From Takakia lepidozioides (Eukaryota > Streptophyta > Takakiopsida > Takakiales > Takakiaceae), in the NCBI GenBank assembly GCA_030704615.1, contig CM060731.1:94282756-94346755 (forward strand): DNA of 64,000 nucleotides, given 5' to 3'. Under the pieces are notes generated by a model. It did no database searches, was not told where the DNA came from, and saw nothing but the letters and a program-made list of their open reading frames with translations. How positions within the stretch are numbered: position 1 is the first letter of the stretch; every line of letters begins with the position of its first letter. The position numbers and the translations under genes were made by a program. Shown here piece after piece: positions 43,216 through 55,189 of the stretch.

Positions 43216-43779
43216 GTCAAGACATGGACAAGACCTGACTAGGTCATTGACGGATTAATGACAAATCAGCCTCATAACAAGGCATTATCAACCATTCTTC
43301 ATTCACAAGTCAGCTTTATGACAAATCCCAGACTTCAAAGTCAATGAAATCTCTGGGTCGGGGGGGGGGGGGTGGGGAAAATTAGAGACTCAATTACCAC
43401 TGTTCACAGCAGGAAACATTTGTTCAACATGCTAAAAAGTGCCATTCATGATGTTGCAGTCTGTATTTTTTGGCCAACTTACATACCAAGGCATAACCAC
43501 CCATCCTATTTTATTGTTGGCCCACAAACTAGTTTAGTTTTGGGTTCTTTGTATCACTCCATACCAAAGTGACTGAGCAGTAAGAATCCATGTCCAAATA
43601 AGGAACCATTGATCACTGTTCATAGCTAGAAATGTCTGTTTATCTTAAAGAAGCCATTTATGATCACATAAAAGGCTTAAGAACAAAGTAAGAGCATTTC
43701 TTTGCATAAAGAACATCACCAAAGCAGGGTTACAGACTATCGCACAGCTGAAGGAAGACAATGAAGTGGTAAGTTATAA
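43216..43779. other. Gap: no recognised gene
   Basis: Starts with GACAAGACC..GTCATTGACGG sequence that loosely resembles 53186-53300. There is a G tract at about 43361-43371. Two weakly similar blocks at about 43390 and 43605 share CACTGTTCA.AGC.GGAAA.. and GCCATT.ATGAT words. No coding evidence. Confidence 0.4.
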
Positions 43780-43914
43780 CAGCCCCGCTCCCAACTTACA
43801 CTATACCTACTACAAATAAATCACTCCCTATCAAAAATAAATAAATACACCCAAATGATAAACGAATATACCCAATAATCACCCCCCTTTCCTAACATTG
43901 GGCCCGTCTCGGGG

Positions 43915-44949
43915 CTAATGATAATATAACTTAATACGATCTCCATTTATCCGGGTAGGTAGTGGAGCCCCATCCCAGGTAACCAATTGAACTGATCCAT
44001 TAGAAAATACTTCTATGACTCGATAAGGTCCTAACCAACGCATTTTTAATTTCTCAGGAAATATCTGAAATCGACTATCATAAAGCAGTACTAAATCACC
44101 AACTTTAAAAAAATTAGGCTTCAACCGACTATCATAATAATCCTTACGCCTCCTTTGGGTAACTTCAATGTTTTGTAACGCATGCCTACGAATTTCATCC
44201 AATTGTTCTAAGCGTATTAAACGGGCTTGTGAAGACTCGTCATCAGAAAGACGTTCAGCTATCGCAATGCGTAAGGTTGGGAGTTCCAATTCTATCGGTA
44301 TGATAGCTTCCAATCCATAGACCAATTGGAATGGGGTATATCCTGTAGTCATTTTAAAAGCTGTTCGATATGCCCAAAGCGCACCAAAAAGTTTAGTGTG
44401 CCAATCAGTACCAACACCCATGACTGTGCGAGTTAAAATGCCGCATAATAGCCCATTGGTTCGTTCTGTCTGTCCATTGGCTCGAGGATGATAAGGAGTA
44501 GTCTTTCGATGTTTAATCACATATCATTCTGTCAATTGAGCAATTGTAGCATTTAGGAAATGGGTACCACGATCGCTAATCAATTCCAATGGACAGCCAA
44601 ATCTGGATATTATATTTTCATACAAAAATTGGGCTACAACTTTAGCAGTATCAGTTCGAGTGGCTTGAGCCTCAGCCCATTTTGTGACATATTCAGTAGC
44701 CACCAATATGTACCGTTTGTGTCCATTACGAGAAGCTGGAGCAATGGGGCCTACAAAATCAATACCCCATTTCTCAAAAGGAGCTTGTGCTAAAATAGGA
44801 ACCAATGGCATTGAACTGGAACGTATGGGTTTTCCAACTCGCTGACACGCATCACATCTGCGCAAGCATCCTTGAACATTGTGGGCCACCAATATCCTGC
44901 CAATAAAGCCTTCCTTCCAGTAGAATCTCCTGCAAAATGGCCTCCACAC
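43915..44949 (-). pseudogene. Gypsy 2 integrase with one nonsense codon
   Basis: The zinc-binding region keeps only its CX2C end (CDACQRVGKP). The catalytic core shows WGIDFVGP (first Asp), ISDRGTHF (second Asp) and NGQTERTNG (Glu). After it come YGLEAIIPIELELP and a GPY-type module MRWLGPYRVIEVF, with the protein ending near 43915. A TGA at about 44521-44523 replaces what is normally Trp in LTEWYVIKH, a single G-to-A change. Integrase joins element cDNA to target DNA, and only this stop prevents translation of the core. Confidence 0.93.
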
Positions 44950-44959
44950 GCATCAGCAT

Positions 44960-45722
44960 GGCAGCCTTCCAATACTGCTGGGACCTCTGTCGCCGTCACA
45001 CAGCACCGCAACACTTGATCTTTCCCCAACTTGTATAAAGTACCACCCAAGATTGTGTATGGCAACGCCTTCTCGACCAGTCGTCTCTGTTCTCTAAGAG
45101 ATGACCCCTCTGGATACGCTTGAATCGATAAATAATTAAAAATATCAGCATATTCACCGTTAATAACATCCACCACAAAAAGATCGGCATCTGGCAAAGC
45201 ATCATCAATAGGCTCTACTCCAAGCTCTTGCGACAATTGACTTAAATGATCAGCATTAAGGTGTTGTCGACCCGGACGAACAACCACTGTATATGTAAAT
45301 TCTTGTAGCAATATAATCCATCGAGCAATCCTCCCACTCAATTGAGGTTTATTTACCAAATATTTTAAGGCATCATGATCAACATGGAAGACAAAGGGGT
45401 AACCCAATAAATAATGTCGAAACTTTTGAATGGAATAAATCATTCCTAAAGCTTCTCGTTCCCTGGTGGTATATTTAGTCTCAGCAACAACCATCTCCCT
45501 ACTAGCAAAATAAATGGGGTGGTCAAAAGACTTCTCATCCTTTTGACTCAAAATGCTTCCAATAGCATAGTTGGATGGATTAACATAAACTTGAAACTCT
45601 TTCTTCCAATCAGGCAGTACCAATATCGGAGCTTCGGTTAAACGAAGTTTAAGATCATGAAAAGCTTGGGTACAATCATCCGTCCATACAGGCTCTTCAT
45701 CTTTTCGTAAAAGTTTTGTCAA
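44960..45722 (-). CDS. Gypsy 2 RNase H and connection domain
   Basis: The frame covers the RT connection region (FHDLKLRLTEAPIL), the RNase H fold (VYVNPSNYAIGSILSQ, SREMVVAETKYTTRERE, FVFHVDHDALKYL) and the typical RPGRQHLNADHLSQL end, then the start of integrase. The first catalytic position reads Asn (VYVNPS) where active elements have Asp (VHVDAS), so RNase H activity is doubtful. The Glu of the TRERE block and the Asp of HVDHDALK are kept. Confidence 0.88.
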
Positions 45723-45767
45723 TGGGGAAGCTATGACAGCATACCTATAAATGAAACGACGGTAATG

Positions 45768-46786
45768 TCATGTGTGACCCAAAAAAGCTCTAACTTGAGT
45801 AACAGAATTAGGAATGGGCAATTGCACAATAATCTCCACCTTCTCCGGATCCATGGAAGTTCCATTGATTGACACAATATGGCCCAATAGTCTGCCCTTA
45901 GTAACCAAAAATTTGCATTTACCAGCATTAAGAGATATACCATACTCCTTACATTTTTCAAAACACAATTGCAACATCTCTGCATGGGTACTTCGGCTAC
46001 CATAAACACAAAATTCATCCAAGAAAATTTCCATAAACACCCTCAAATAATCTTGAAAAGCAGGGGTCATCACTCTTGAAATGTAGCTGGTGCATTGCAT
46101 AGCCCAAAAGGCATTACCTTGTAGGCAAAAGTTCCCCAATCAGTAGTAAATGTGGTTTTGGGTCGATCGTCTTCTGCAATGGATATTTGGTTATATCCAG
46201 AGAACCCATCTAAGAAAGAATAGCACTCATGTCCAGCAACTGCATCCAAAATACTATCAGTAAAAAGAAGAGGAAAATAGTCCTTTCTGGTAACTGCATT
46301 CAGCTTCCGAAAGTCTTGGCAAATCCTAATTTGTCCATTCTTCTTTGGCACCATGACAATTGGAGATACCCACTCACTATGGGGAACTGGGTAAATGAAT
46401 CCCACCTTCAACAATTTATCCAATTCTTCCTTCACCATCAATGAATATTTTGGGTTCAACCGGTGTTGTCTTTGTCTCATTGGAACTGCCCCTTCCTCCA
46501 AAATTATACGATGTTCGCAAATGGTCGGTGGAACACCCTTCAAATTGGTGTAAGTCCATGCAAATGATTCTTTGTTAGAACGGAAGAACTCCTGCCAAAA
46601 CTCTTCATTTGCCCCACCAATAATAGCTCCCACAAATATAAGGGCTCTTGACTCCGGCTTTCCTATGTCCAACTCAATAATGGCATCTTGCTTCTCCTTG
46701 ACCACCAATGGACCTTCCGTCATCCCATAAATCATCAGAAACCTCCGAAGACTCCCAATCAGAATCTGTCCCCACCATTCTGACAT
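45768..46786 (-). pseudogene. Gypsy 2 reverse transcriptase, frameshifted
   Basis: Motifs in order: PIVMVPKKNGQIRICQDFRKLN, SFLDGFSGYNQI, AYKVMPFGLCNAPATFQ, then after a frameshift near 46075 EIFLDEFCVYG, where most plant gypsy RTs read FLDDFCVYG. Downstream are KCKFLVTKGRLLGHIVS and VTQVRAFLGHT. The second aspartate of the catalytic pair has become Glu. The enzyme would copy element RNA to DNA. Both the frameshift and the substitution argue that this copy is inactive. Confidence 0.92.
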
Positions 46787-46843
46787 TCATAGAATTTTGC
46801 CAATCTTGATTAGCATGGTCTGAATCTGAGGTGTTGCCTTGCT

Positions 46844-47518
46844 CTATTTCAAAAAGGCCATTAGCAAAACAATTATACGATCGACCACTTCTCGTGTACT
46901 TAGGCAAAGTGCCTCCCCTTGTAAAGTAATCATGGGGAGTTCCTGGCCGATCTTCATCCTCCTCTTCACTCTCCTCTTCAGGTTCTGAGGTAAATGGTGA
47001 CCCTTCATCTGCGTTTCCCCCCTTGGGTACATTTGCAAAACTATTTTATCCGCCCCTTTACCAATTGTCAGAGTCCCTTTGCCCCAATCATTCTTTGCAC
47101 CAGCCATATAAAGCCATGGTCTCCCCAACAATATTGGGTAAGAGGATGCAGAAGCCCGAAGCCCGAAGACAATATAATCCACCTTGTACATTATTCTACC
47201 TATACAAGTGGGTACCACCTTCAGCGCTCCCATGGGTCTCACTCGACTCTGGTCCGCAATTCTGAGGACTAACTTAGTGGGTTCTAATCCTCTGAGTCCC
47301 AACTCCTCCATAGTGTCAGCACTCATCAAACTGACACTCGAGCCTCCGTCAACTTGAACGCCTGTAATGACAACTCCATCTATAGTAACATCGACAGTCA
47401 GAGAACCTGGGTCAGAATCAGGTTTCAATGCCACCTCATTCACTTCCACAATTCGGGACCTTCTTCTCACTAGCGCCGACTTCATTGCCGAACGACAACC
47501 TGGGGAAACAGCAAGCAA
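46844..47518 (-). CDS. Gypsy 2 aspartic protease region
   Basis: An open frame of 224 codons contains VQVDGGSSVSLMSADTMEELG, a retropepsin active site in the DGGSS form, and YPILLGRPWLYMAGA, the second half of the fold. A charged C-terminal stretch follows before RT. The protease releases the element proteins from the polyprotein. A further minus-strand frame at 47982-47566 is a low-complexity linker between gag and protease. Confidence 0.85.
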   Translation of the reverse strand: MLAVSPGCRSAMKSALVRRRSRIVEVNEVALKPDSDPGSLTVDVTIDGVVITGVQVDGGSSVSLMSADTMEELGLRGLEPTKLVLRIADQSRVRPMGALKVVPTCIGRIMYKVDYIVFGLRASASSYPILLGRPWLYMAGAKNDWGKGTLTIGKGADKIVLQMYPRGETQMKGHHLPQNLKRRVKRRMKIGQELPMITLQGEALCLSTREVVDRIIVLLMAFLK

Positions 47519-48006
47519 TTGTCACAATGAAATATTGCCGCAGAGTATTAAAGTTATGAAGAATATCATAAGCCTCCATATTCTCCGATATCCCTAAGAC
47601 TTTTCAATCTTTTCGTCCCCACTTTTGTTCTGAAACGTCGACCGCCTACAATACCCAACCTTGGTACATGAGCTCTCATCAAATTGTCCAATACGGGTGG
47701 TTTTACAACCTCCGGAGTAGGTGTAGGTTGACCGTTTCTCTTCTCTTCTCCCTCTTTTTTTCCTTTCATAGGAAGGTCAAATCGTATTGTCTTCCGCCCA
47801 GTAGATTGATTAGAAACTTGCTTCCTCATCTGTACATCCGCGTCCAACATAGAGGAAGGTCTATCCGATTTAGGAGAGGAACCATCTAATAGGGGAGGTA
47901 ACTCATCCACTTGTGGAGTGTCTCCATCGACCAATATATGGGGTCCAAATGTACTAGGAGAAGGTTCATCCAATTTACGCAAAACCTCATCTACTGGATG
48001 ATGTAA

Positions 48007-49788
48007 TCATTCAAAAATTGATGTTACTTTATTCAATTTAGGCGCACTCCCTTCCCCGTGCTCTTCCGTCAACCGATTATAGGGTCGAGCCCTCTTCTGT
48101 CTGCGGGTCAACACCGTATGTATGGGATACTGCTTCTCCACTTGTGTAAGGAAGTCGTCCTCCAACTTCTCCTTCCCCTTTCTTCGATCATAGGCACACC
48201 TCATCTCTGCAACCAATTCAATCCTCCACACATCGACACCAGTTCGAGCAGTAGTTGGTGGATTCGATGAGGTGGAATGTAAAGGCGAAGTCCCCAAGGT
48301 TTCTGTCGCCGGATACGGTCTCGGCTGAACAACTGGAGTTGCTGCTCTACAGTTATTAGCCGTATGACCTTGCAATCCACACCTTCCACAAAGAGGCATG
48401 TACTCTTCTTGCACTCTCGGGTTGGGGCATTCATTCGCATAATGTCCTATTTCGTGACAACAATAACACACAAGATATTGGCCATTCCTGGTCCGCCTCA
48501 CAGGTCCTCCATACTGAGTGTACAGTTGCTGCTCTCCTTGTTGTGGATTCTCCGGTTGTTGAAATGGAGCTCCTCTCCAAACTGGTGGTCTATTAAGTTG
48601 ACTTGGAGATTGTGTCCAATTATTGGGCGGTTGGTTCTGCCGAAAGTTGCCTCCCATTTGTGGGCCTTGGGTCTGTCTTTGCCAATTTCCGGAGGTCTGA
48701 ACTCCAACCTGATTGACACCCCAACCAGCTGCCTGTTGATCAGCCTTTTGATTATTAGATTTGTCCGGTTGCATTCCCATCGCAGCCTTAAGATGCCAAC
48801 ACTGCAGCATAGAATGATGTTTCCCGCAATACCCGCATTTATCAAGCTCCGCATTGGCAGCAATAGCAGGTGAAGGGCATTCTGTAGCAATATGACCATA
48901 GCCTTTACAATTCCCACACCAAGAATTTGGCCTTTGATTATTGGATTTGGGTCGGCCTTCTCTCTTCTCGGCCATTTTCACCTCCAATTCTCCAAACTTC
49001 TTGGCCAATGCCATAATTGCATCTTCCTGCGACCCTGGGGCTGGTAAAGCTAAAATTTTGGGCGTTCTCTCCTGCACCAAAACTGGAGCATACATGCCTA
49101 CCGCTTCAGGCTGGTACGTAGTTTGGGGATAAGCACTTGCCAAAGGCGCAACTATTACTGGATCCCACGAGCTAGTAATCATAGAGGGTTGGCTTACAGG
49201 CAGATAGTGTGTGGTAACATGCACCGTCTCCCATAACTTAGCCCGATTAATCGATGCTTGAAGATCTGCTGGCACAGACTCCTTCACAAATCTAATCAAT
49301 TCTGTGGGCCTCAATCCCTCAATGAATAATCCCATCTGCATATGGTCAGGGATGGCATGGTTATTCCATCTCCGGAGTATGTCTTCCAATCTCCCAGCAT
49401 ATGAATCAACAGATTCACCCGGGGTCATTTGAATTTTAGTCAGCTGCTCTCTCAGCCGATCCGCAAATCCCAATGGCCGAAATTGTGTCACAAAAGCAAC
49501 TCTCAATGCATTCCAATTAGCAAAGCCTCCATGTGGTTGTCGGTCATACCATTGAAAAGCCAATTCTCGCAAAGTAGCAGGAAAAATCTTCCGCCAGTGC
49601 TCATCAGTTATTGCATTATTGGCTCTACAGGCTGTGATAAATTGGGCCAAATGAGCATCAGGATCCGATCCTTGTCGACCAGTAAAAGAAGGCATATGGG
49701 CAATACTACTGATTCTATCATCGGCGTGGCCAAGATTAATAACTATAGGCACCGATTGAAGAGCAGCTGGAATGGGAGCTCCTGCCAT
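48007..49788 (-). CDS. Gypsy 2 gag with three zinc knuckles
   Basis: The frame is open for 594 codons from the first ATG at 49788, with open non-ATG sequence to 49827. A capsid-like domain shows AFQWYDRQPHGGF.NWNALR and a long helical region. The C-terminal third holds CX2CX4HX4C knuckles CGNCKGYGHIATEC, CYCCHEIGHYANEC and CGRCGLQGHTANNC, plus a variant CGYCGKHHSMLQC. It is intact, which makes it the best-preserved protein of the element. It would form the particle and bind element RNA. Length and layout are typical of plant gypsy gag. Confidence 0.92.
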   Translation of the reverse strand: MAGAPIPAALQSVPIVINLGHADDRISSIAHMPSFTGRQGSDPDAHLAQFITACRANNAITDEHWRKIFPATLRELAFQWYDRQPHGGFANWNALRVAFVTQFRPLGFADRLREQLTKIQMTPGESVDSYAGRLEDILRRWNNHAIPDHMQMGLFIEGLRPTELIRFVKESVPADLQASINRAKLWETVHVTTHYLPVSQPSMITSSWDPVIVAPLASAYPQTTYQPEAVGMYAPVLVQERTPKILALPAPGSQEDAIMALAKKFGELEVKMAEKREGRPKSNNQRPNSWCGNCKGYGHIATECPSPAIAANAELDKCGYCGKHHSMLQCWHLKAAMGMQPDKSNNQKADQQAAGWGVNQVGVQTSGNWQRQTQGPQMGGNFRQNQPPNNWTQSPSQLNRPPVWRGAPFQQPENPQQGEQQLYTQYGGPVRRTRNGQYLVCYCCHEIGHYANECPNPRVQEEYMPLCGRCGLQGHTANNCRAATPVVQPRPYPATETLGTSPLHSTSSNPPTTARTGVDVWRIELVAEMRCAYDRRKGKEKLEDDFLTQVEKQYPIHTVLTRRQKRARPYNRLTEEHGEGSAPKLNKVTSIFE

Positions 49789-49899
49789 AGCTATTACTGG
49801 AAGAGGTGTACTAAATATGGAAGGCAAGGAATAAGGAGATGGTTGCTTAGATTGTTGCAGCCTCTGCTACTGCTGCTGCTGCCTTCTAGCCCGCACTAG

Positions 49900-50776
49900 A
49901 GCCCTATCAGCTCTCGCCTTCGCCTGATGAGCTGCTCTCGTTGGAGACTTCTTCAAACCCCATCATTCTCTTCTACTTACTTCCACATAAACTCTGAATC
50001 GGGCCAGCCCTCCTTCAACTTACGCCTCTTTCTTCTCCTTGACACCCACTTTGGATTCCTCTTGATTTGATTGATTCACCAATATTTCACCAATAAAATA
50101 ACACAATTAATTATTCAATTCTCCTTCTCCATAGTCAATTTCTTCTCCAATAATCTCAATATCACTCCTTCGAATTAATATGAAACATCTCTTCATTTAC
50201 TTCGTAGAATCATTCAACCAAATCCACTTGACAAAATTCAATCCAACTCTTATAAAAATAATTGCTTTACTTCTCTCTCCTTCACACATCATTAAATAAT
50301 ATAGAGCCTTCTCTCTCAGGTCTCTGGAATCACTATCATCTCTAGAATTACTAAATCTCTATTGCTAAGAATTGGAAACAACAGACTAGCCTCGTAGTGC
50401 TAGGGCCAGGGCACTCTTGCTCAAATGACCACTTTTCTCTCACATTCACCCTTTTTATATCACTACTCTGGATTCATCGTGTTCAGCCAAATCTCCCAAT
50501 TCTAACTACCCAATTCTAACTTCCCAATTCTAATTCTAACTACCCAATTATTCATCCCATTATCCATCCCATTATCCACCCCATTCTAAGTCTGACTTAC
50601 AATTTATCATCTAATTTTATTTTGTCCATCCCTAATTTTTCATCCAATTCTACATCCCATTCTACCCAATTTACATCCAATTGGATGATTTTGCAATTTT
50701 ACTCAATAAAAACCCAAATAATTCTATATTCATATTCAAATGTCTTCTACTTAGCTTTCTAAACATTGTTCTAACA
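49900..50776 (-). repeat. Gypsy 2 5' LTR and leader
   Basis: The minus strand begins TGTTAGAACAATG at 50776, right next to the truncated Penelope-like ORF, which fits an LTR start at an insertion site. A TATA-like ATATAAAAAG lies at 50451-50460 (minus). Short AATTGGGTAGTTAGAATTGGG repeats lie near 50500-50560. The LTR end and PBS could not be fixed by eye. Confidence 0.55.
50451..50460 (-). promoter_or_regulatory. TATA-like box in gypsy 2 LTR
   Basis: ATATAAAAAG on the minus strand, about 325 bases inside the LTR start and upstream of gag, is placed as the LTR core promoter would be. Confidence 0.5.
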
Positions 50777-50793
50777 AAATAGAAAAATAACTA

Positions 50794-52605
50794 TTATTCT
50801 ACAGAATCAGATTTGGTTCTCAATATTTCAGGCTTTATTTCGACCACATTCAAAGGATATATCCACCATGGATTGGAACTACTTCTATGAGCTGAGGGAT
50901 CCAGAAACATTAAAGCATTTCCTGCATTAAGCCAGCATATGTCATCAATGTAACGGAAAGCTGATTCGAACTTTGCCATCAGCTGTAATTCCCCGAGTGT
51001 AGCCAATCTTAAGACGAACCGGATTTCATAGGATAAAAAATTTATATTGCACCATAAAGGTGAGCAAGAAAAGCCCATAGGGATACCTAATATTTGCTGC
51101 CATACCCGGTCCCCCAAAGCTACGAAGCAGTGGGACATCAACCAGCCGTGGAGCTCGAGCAACCTTGCTTCAGACAGCTTGATCCAACTGCCAGGTTTAG
51201 GGGAAGTAGGTCCCCACCTACACTTCCCAAATTTTCCTTCATTTGTTTGGATCCATAAAACATGTTGGGACCTAGGTCGAGATGTGTGGTATTGCTTAAA
51301 GGCAATTTTAATCACATAAGCAATGGCTGCACCTATGTTATCCTCTCCTGTCAAGGGTATATTCTCATAGCATTGGGTGATGTCAGCCACAAATATGTTA
51401 TGAACCTTGTCAGGTATATTCAAGGTAAAGTCCGTAATGTTGTCTATGATCCAGTACATAGACGTAGAGACCTTAAAGAATGTTTTTATAAGTGTCCAGC
51501 TTCATTTTTACCCACTCTTTCACAAGTGGCAAAAGAGTCATAGTGGCACAAGTAAGTAAACTTGCTAGCCCACTAAAAATGCACTTGTGGGCATTAGTGA
51601 TCCACCGGTATTTTTTCTTGTGTAATTTATAGATCCGCATGATATATGGTAGATCAGAAATTTCAGTGGATAGCTCAGGAATCATCCTTTCTAATTCATT
51701 AGTCAAGGAATTCCTGATTTCTGTGGGTGGAGTCCATACCTCATTTTTGATGCATGGCTTAAAATCCTTACCCATCAGCCTGTGAAAAGCTTGTGTTCTG
51801 ATATGCTTCACACACATGAAACATACATTATTGTTAGCTTTGTCCAAGCTTGACATATACAGATGACTTCGAAGCTAGTTCGTCTTGGGCATCTGCCATC
51901 TCAAGGGTATTCTTCTTGTGTTGCGAGAAGTGTCCCTTGTATGTTTTTTTCTTTAATCTGTCCCAGCAGGTTTGCTTGAGCCATTCATGGCATTCAAATA
52001 CCCAGGGATCAGATTCTAATACATCCAATATTTCACATGTTTTCCAAAAAGCTAGAGATACTTCCTCTACTATCTCTTTCAGCATAGTTTTTCTCAAAGG
52101 GATGTGATTCATACCTAGCCCAAATAGCTTTCTCAAACCATGATGTCGGATAATGGTGAGGTCCATTGTTCGTACATGTTGAGTGTGAGAGTCACCAGGC
52201 ATGTGGAATTCTGCCAGTGTATCACTGTCCCAGAAATTTTTAAACCTATTGGTGCTTTCACATAGACATGGATGATTGGGTGTCATATCTTGTGAGAAAC
52301 TGAAGTTACGGAAGACGGAAGACAGAAGCAGGCTGGTAGTAATCCAGATTACACTGCTTGTGGTAAGTCCATCCAAACACAACATCATCAAGCAATAGGC
52401 ATAAACCAGGCTGTTCAAAAAATTCCAAAGCTTCTTTGATGAGACCTTTGGCACTGACCCATTCCATCCCTCTGTTGGGATAGAGCATATGAACATATCC
52501 CAAAGGAGCAGGTTTTTTAGTGTGTGTGAGAAACCGTCTACCATGTGTATGGTGATCAATTACTCTGGTTTTTTGTTCCTCCATCACAACCAAATCTGCA
52601 TTCAA
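50794..52605 (-). pseudogene. Penelope-like element reverse transcriptase, degraded
   Basis: Four minus-strand frames in order form one protein: 52605-52306 (KKPAPLGYVHMLYPNRGMEW), about 52290-51850 (LFGLGMNHIPLRKTMLKEI), 51856-51473 (LPYIMRIYKLHKKKYRWITNA) and 51459-50794 (VADITQCYENIPL, QILGIPMGFSCSPLWCN, FRYIDDICWL, WWIYPLNVVEIKPE). The N-terminal L(G)xxHIP block, a YxLHK block before RT motif 1 and the RYIDDI active site are features of Penelope-like elements, not of LINE or LTR RTs. No GIY-YIG endonuclease was found. The C-terminus stops beside the gypsy 2 LTR, so the element was probably split by that insertion. Confidence 0.65.
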
Positions 52606-55189
52606 GGGAAAGAGTATGTACCATCAGCATGCACTTAGAGAATTGCTTAACAAGGGCGAATTTCCCTTTTATGTGCTTGGTTCGGTGCGAGCCAAGTCTG
52701 CCAACATTGTCCATAGGGTTGGAATTTTCCAGAATCCGAAACGGTTTTCTTACATGGCATTCTATTCCAAAATCAAGGCCAGACGGAGCGTTGGCCTTAT
52801 TATGTACTTTTCAACCTCTTTTCCAAAACGTGACCGCTTTACCCACTCTGAAATAGTAAGGATTTAAAGCATCAAAAGTGGATTGTAATCACCTGGTTCA
52901 GGGGTTGTTGTCTCAAGTACTTGTTCAGTATCTTGGGAATCTGGTGGCGTTGTATGCGCCAACACTGCCTGAATTGCAGGGATCGTAAGGGGCAACGGGG
53001 GCTGGTACCCCAAACTCTGCATCTCGTCAATCCACTCCGGGTTGGTCATGATGGATTTCTGCAAAAAAAAATAATGTTAGTGTGTTCTCTTGGAGACAAA
53101 CAACATCACAGGGTATGCTGGAAGTTCAGCATGATAGTAAATGGATAGTGTATGCAAAAACCACTAAGCATACTGGACAAGCAGAGAGGGAAGATACTTT
53201 TTGTCATGTCAAGACAAAGACAAGACCCCTAGGGTCGTTGTCAGGAAGAAGAAGAATAATCAGACATATCAGCCACTTAACAGTGGCACCATCCATCAAT
53301 CATCAAGCTAGAAAATCCAGAATTACCTCCATGCACAGTAATGTGTTCATGTCAGTAATATTCATAACCCAGAGAGTACTTCAACAATACTGATTGATCA
53401 CCAGTCATGATCAGGATACACATTCAGAGGTCTGGGTGGGATGGCGGGTACTTGGCCATATTTTGGCCTTGATGTGTTGCAGGTCAAATGGTCATACAGA
53501 TTTACAATCCAGGTTGATTGATGTCCGCAAGCTGGAATCCAAGTATACTTACTCAAACCCCATGGGTGTCATGGAGGGTTTTAAAAAAAAAACAAAAAAC
53601 TTGGGTACCTCAGATTTAAATATCTTGCCCTGCCCGTATTTGTTTAAATTGGTCTGCAGCACAGCTTGCCCCCGCAGGGGAGGGGGACATGTCTGGTTAA
53701 TTTTCTAGATCATCCCTATACCATTATTTCTTACTACAGCTGAAAATCAAAAGTTCATGACACAGCAAAGCAAGTATAAGGCACTGCATACATATCCTAT
53801 GACAGTACATGACATTGCCAACACACCTTATTCACATCGTACCACATTTGACCATGTCATTACACCATGCCCAGGGAGTATTTCCACTTAACCTCCCTGG
53901 TTGCCTCAATATATATATATATATATATTCGTTCTATAACGCTCAAAGCCTGCTTTTACGGAGTTAATATAACGAATAAAAAGAATTAAAAACCAGTCAC
54001 CAAATATATTGCTGCCATTTTTCATTGTCAGGCGAGTGGCCACAAGCAGAAACTTCACCATACCCCGACCTAAGCATCTAGCTAAAAAAACCATCTGGGT
54101 TGAAACACAACAGGGGTATTTTACCATTATGGGTACCCAAGTGGCTGCAGCAAAAAGTTCCTTGCAGCCCCCCCTTTCTTTTCAACTACCATAAGGCAAG
54201 CAAAGCAAAGTAGGGCCCGAGAAACAGATGTGTGTCCTACACAAGCCATCATAAACTCGGTTGTCACAACAAAGCAAAGGTCTTCCATTGGCTGGGCAGG
54301 AGTAACCCACCCTAAACAACACTAATCTTGTTCTTCATAGATAAAAGAAAGAGGTAGGATCAAGAAAAACCATAGAGTGTTTAGTTTTTCAACATTTTAA
54401 GATGAATCCATGGCCAGCAACCCCTTCCACAGCTCTGCAACCCACTTGGCATCCAGCAGCACCTAGACATCAGCATATTAAGTGGAAGCCCTCCCCTGTG
54501 CCCGTCCCAAAAACAACCACAAAGCATTGTGAGTTAGTGAGGTGCACGAGGTGAATGGCAGGCTTCCACACTTGCTATCGAGGTCAAATACACATGAATC
54601 TAAGTACACAGAATGCCAAAGAAAGCAGGGAAGCAAGACGACAAAAAATAAATAAATAAATAAATAAATTACTGTTTGGGGGATGGTCGTCATCTCTCCT
54701 CAAACCCAGCCGTGCGGGGAGGTCTCCACCAACACCACAACACTGCTACCTTAACCAAAGCAAAGCATTGCCAAGTACAAGAGCAAAAAAAAACTTTGTC
54801 TTATTAGGTAGGGTTTATAAGGGGGGAGAGAGACTTCCTTGTTCTACCAGGACGCCGCCATTCATCAAGGATCCAGAGGGAGGGCTCTTAGGGAAACTCC
54901 ACAACCAGGCAGGCGGTACCTCCGCCATCACTGCCTATGTTCCCTTGAGCAGCAAAAAAACAGACAGACGAGGCAGTGAATCTTCCCTCATCTCTAAGCC
55001 ACCGCCATCGCCTTAAAAAGCCCGCAAAGGCGGCGGCCACAAGAGCCTTAAATACTCCAGGGATCGGCAGCTAACAAGGTCTATAGCACGAGCACCATCG
55101 CCACCTCCAAGCCGCCATCGCGCGCACTCTCGCAGCGCAAAAGAAAGAAACTAGGGTTGCCCAGGGCCTTACCCTATCCGGCTTGTCAT
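52606..55189. other. Gap: no confident gene
   Basis: A 66-codon minus frame at 53064-52864 (MQKSIMTNPEWIDEMQSLGY) is followed by a GTGATT donor-like site and could be an exon, unassigned. A plus frame at 52616-52867 overlaps the other strand and is also unassigned. There is an (AT)n run at about 53909-53928 and an (AAAT)n run near 54647-54670. From 54830 to 55165 the sequence is GC-rich, with CCGCCATCG words and an AACCCTAG telo-box (minus strand, about 55151), as in plant promoters or 5' UTRs. Confidence 0.35.

Larger units (their letters stand above)
43780..50776 (-). mobile_element. Ty3/gypsy retrotransposon 2, nearly complete
   Basis: Reading leftward: LTR-like region from 50776, gag (49788-48007), spacer, protease (47518-46844), RT (46786-45768), RNase H (45722-44960), integrase (44949-43915), then a purine-rich stretch near 43885. 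The order PR-RT-RH-IN and a GPY-type integrase tail put it in Ty3/gypsy. A 3' LTR matching the right end could not be delimited, so the left end may be truncated. Damage is light: one nonsense codon in integrase, frameshifts inside RT and between ORFs, and substituted catalytic residues in RT and RNase H. Confidence 0.9.

Noticed and set aside
52616-52867. Plus-strand ORF as the missing GIY-YIG endonuclease of the Penelope-like element
   Set aside because: Wrong strand, and no GIY or YIG pair with the expected Arg and Glu can be seen.
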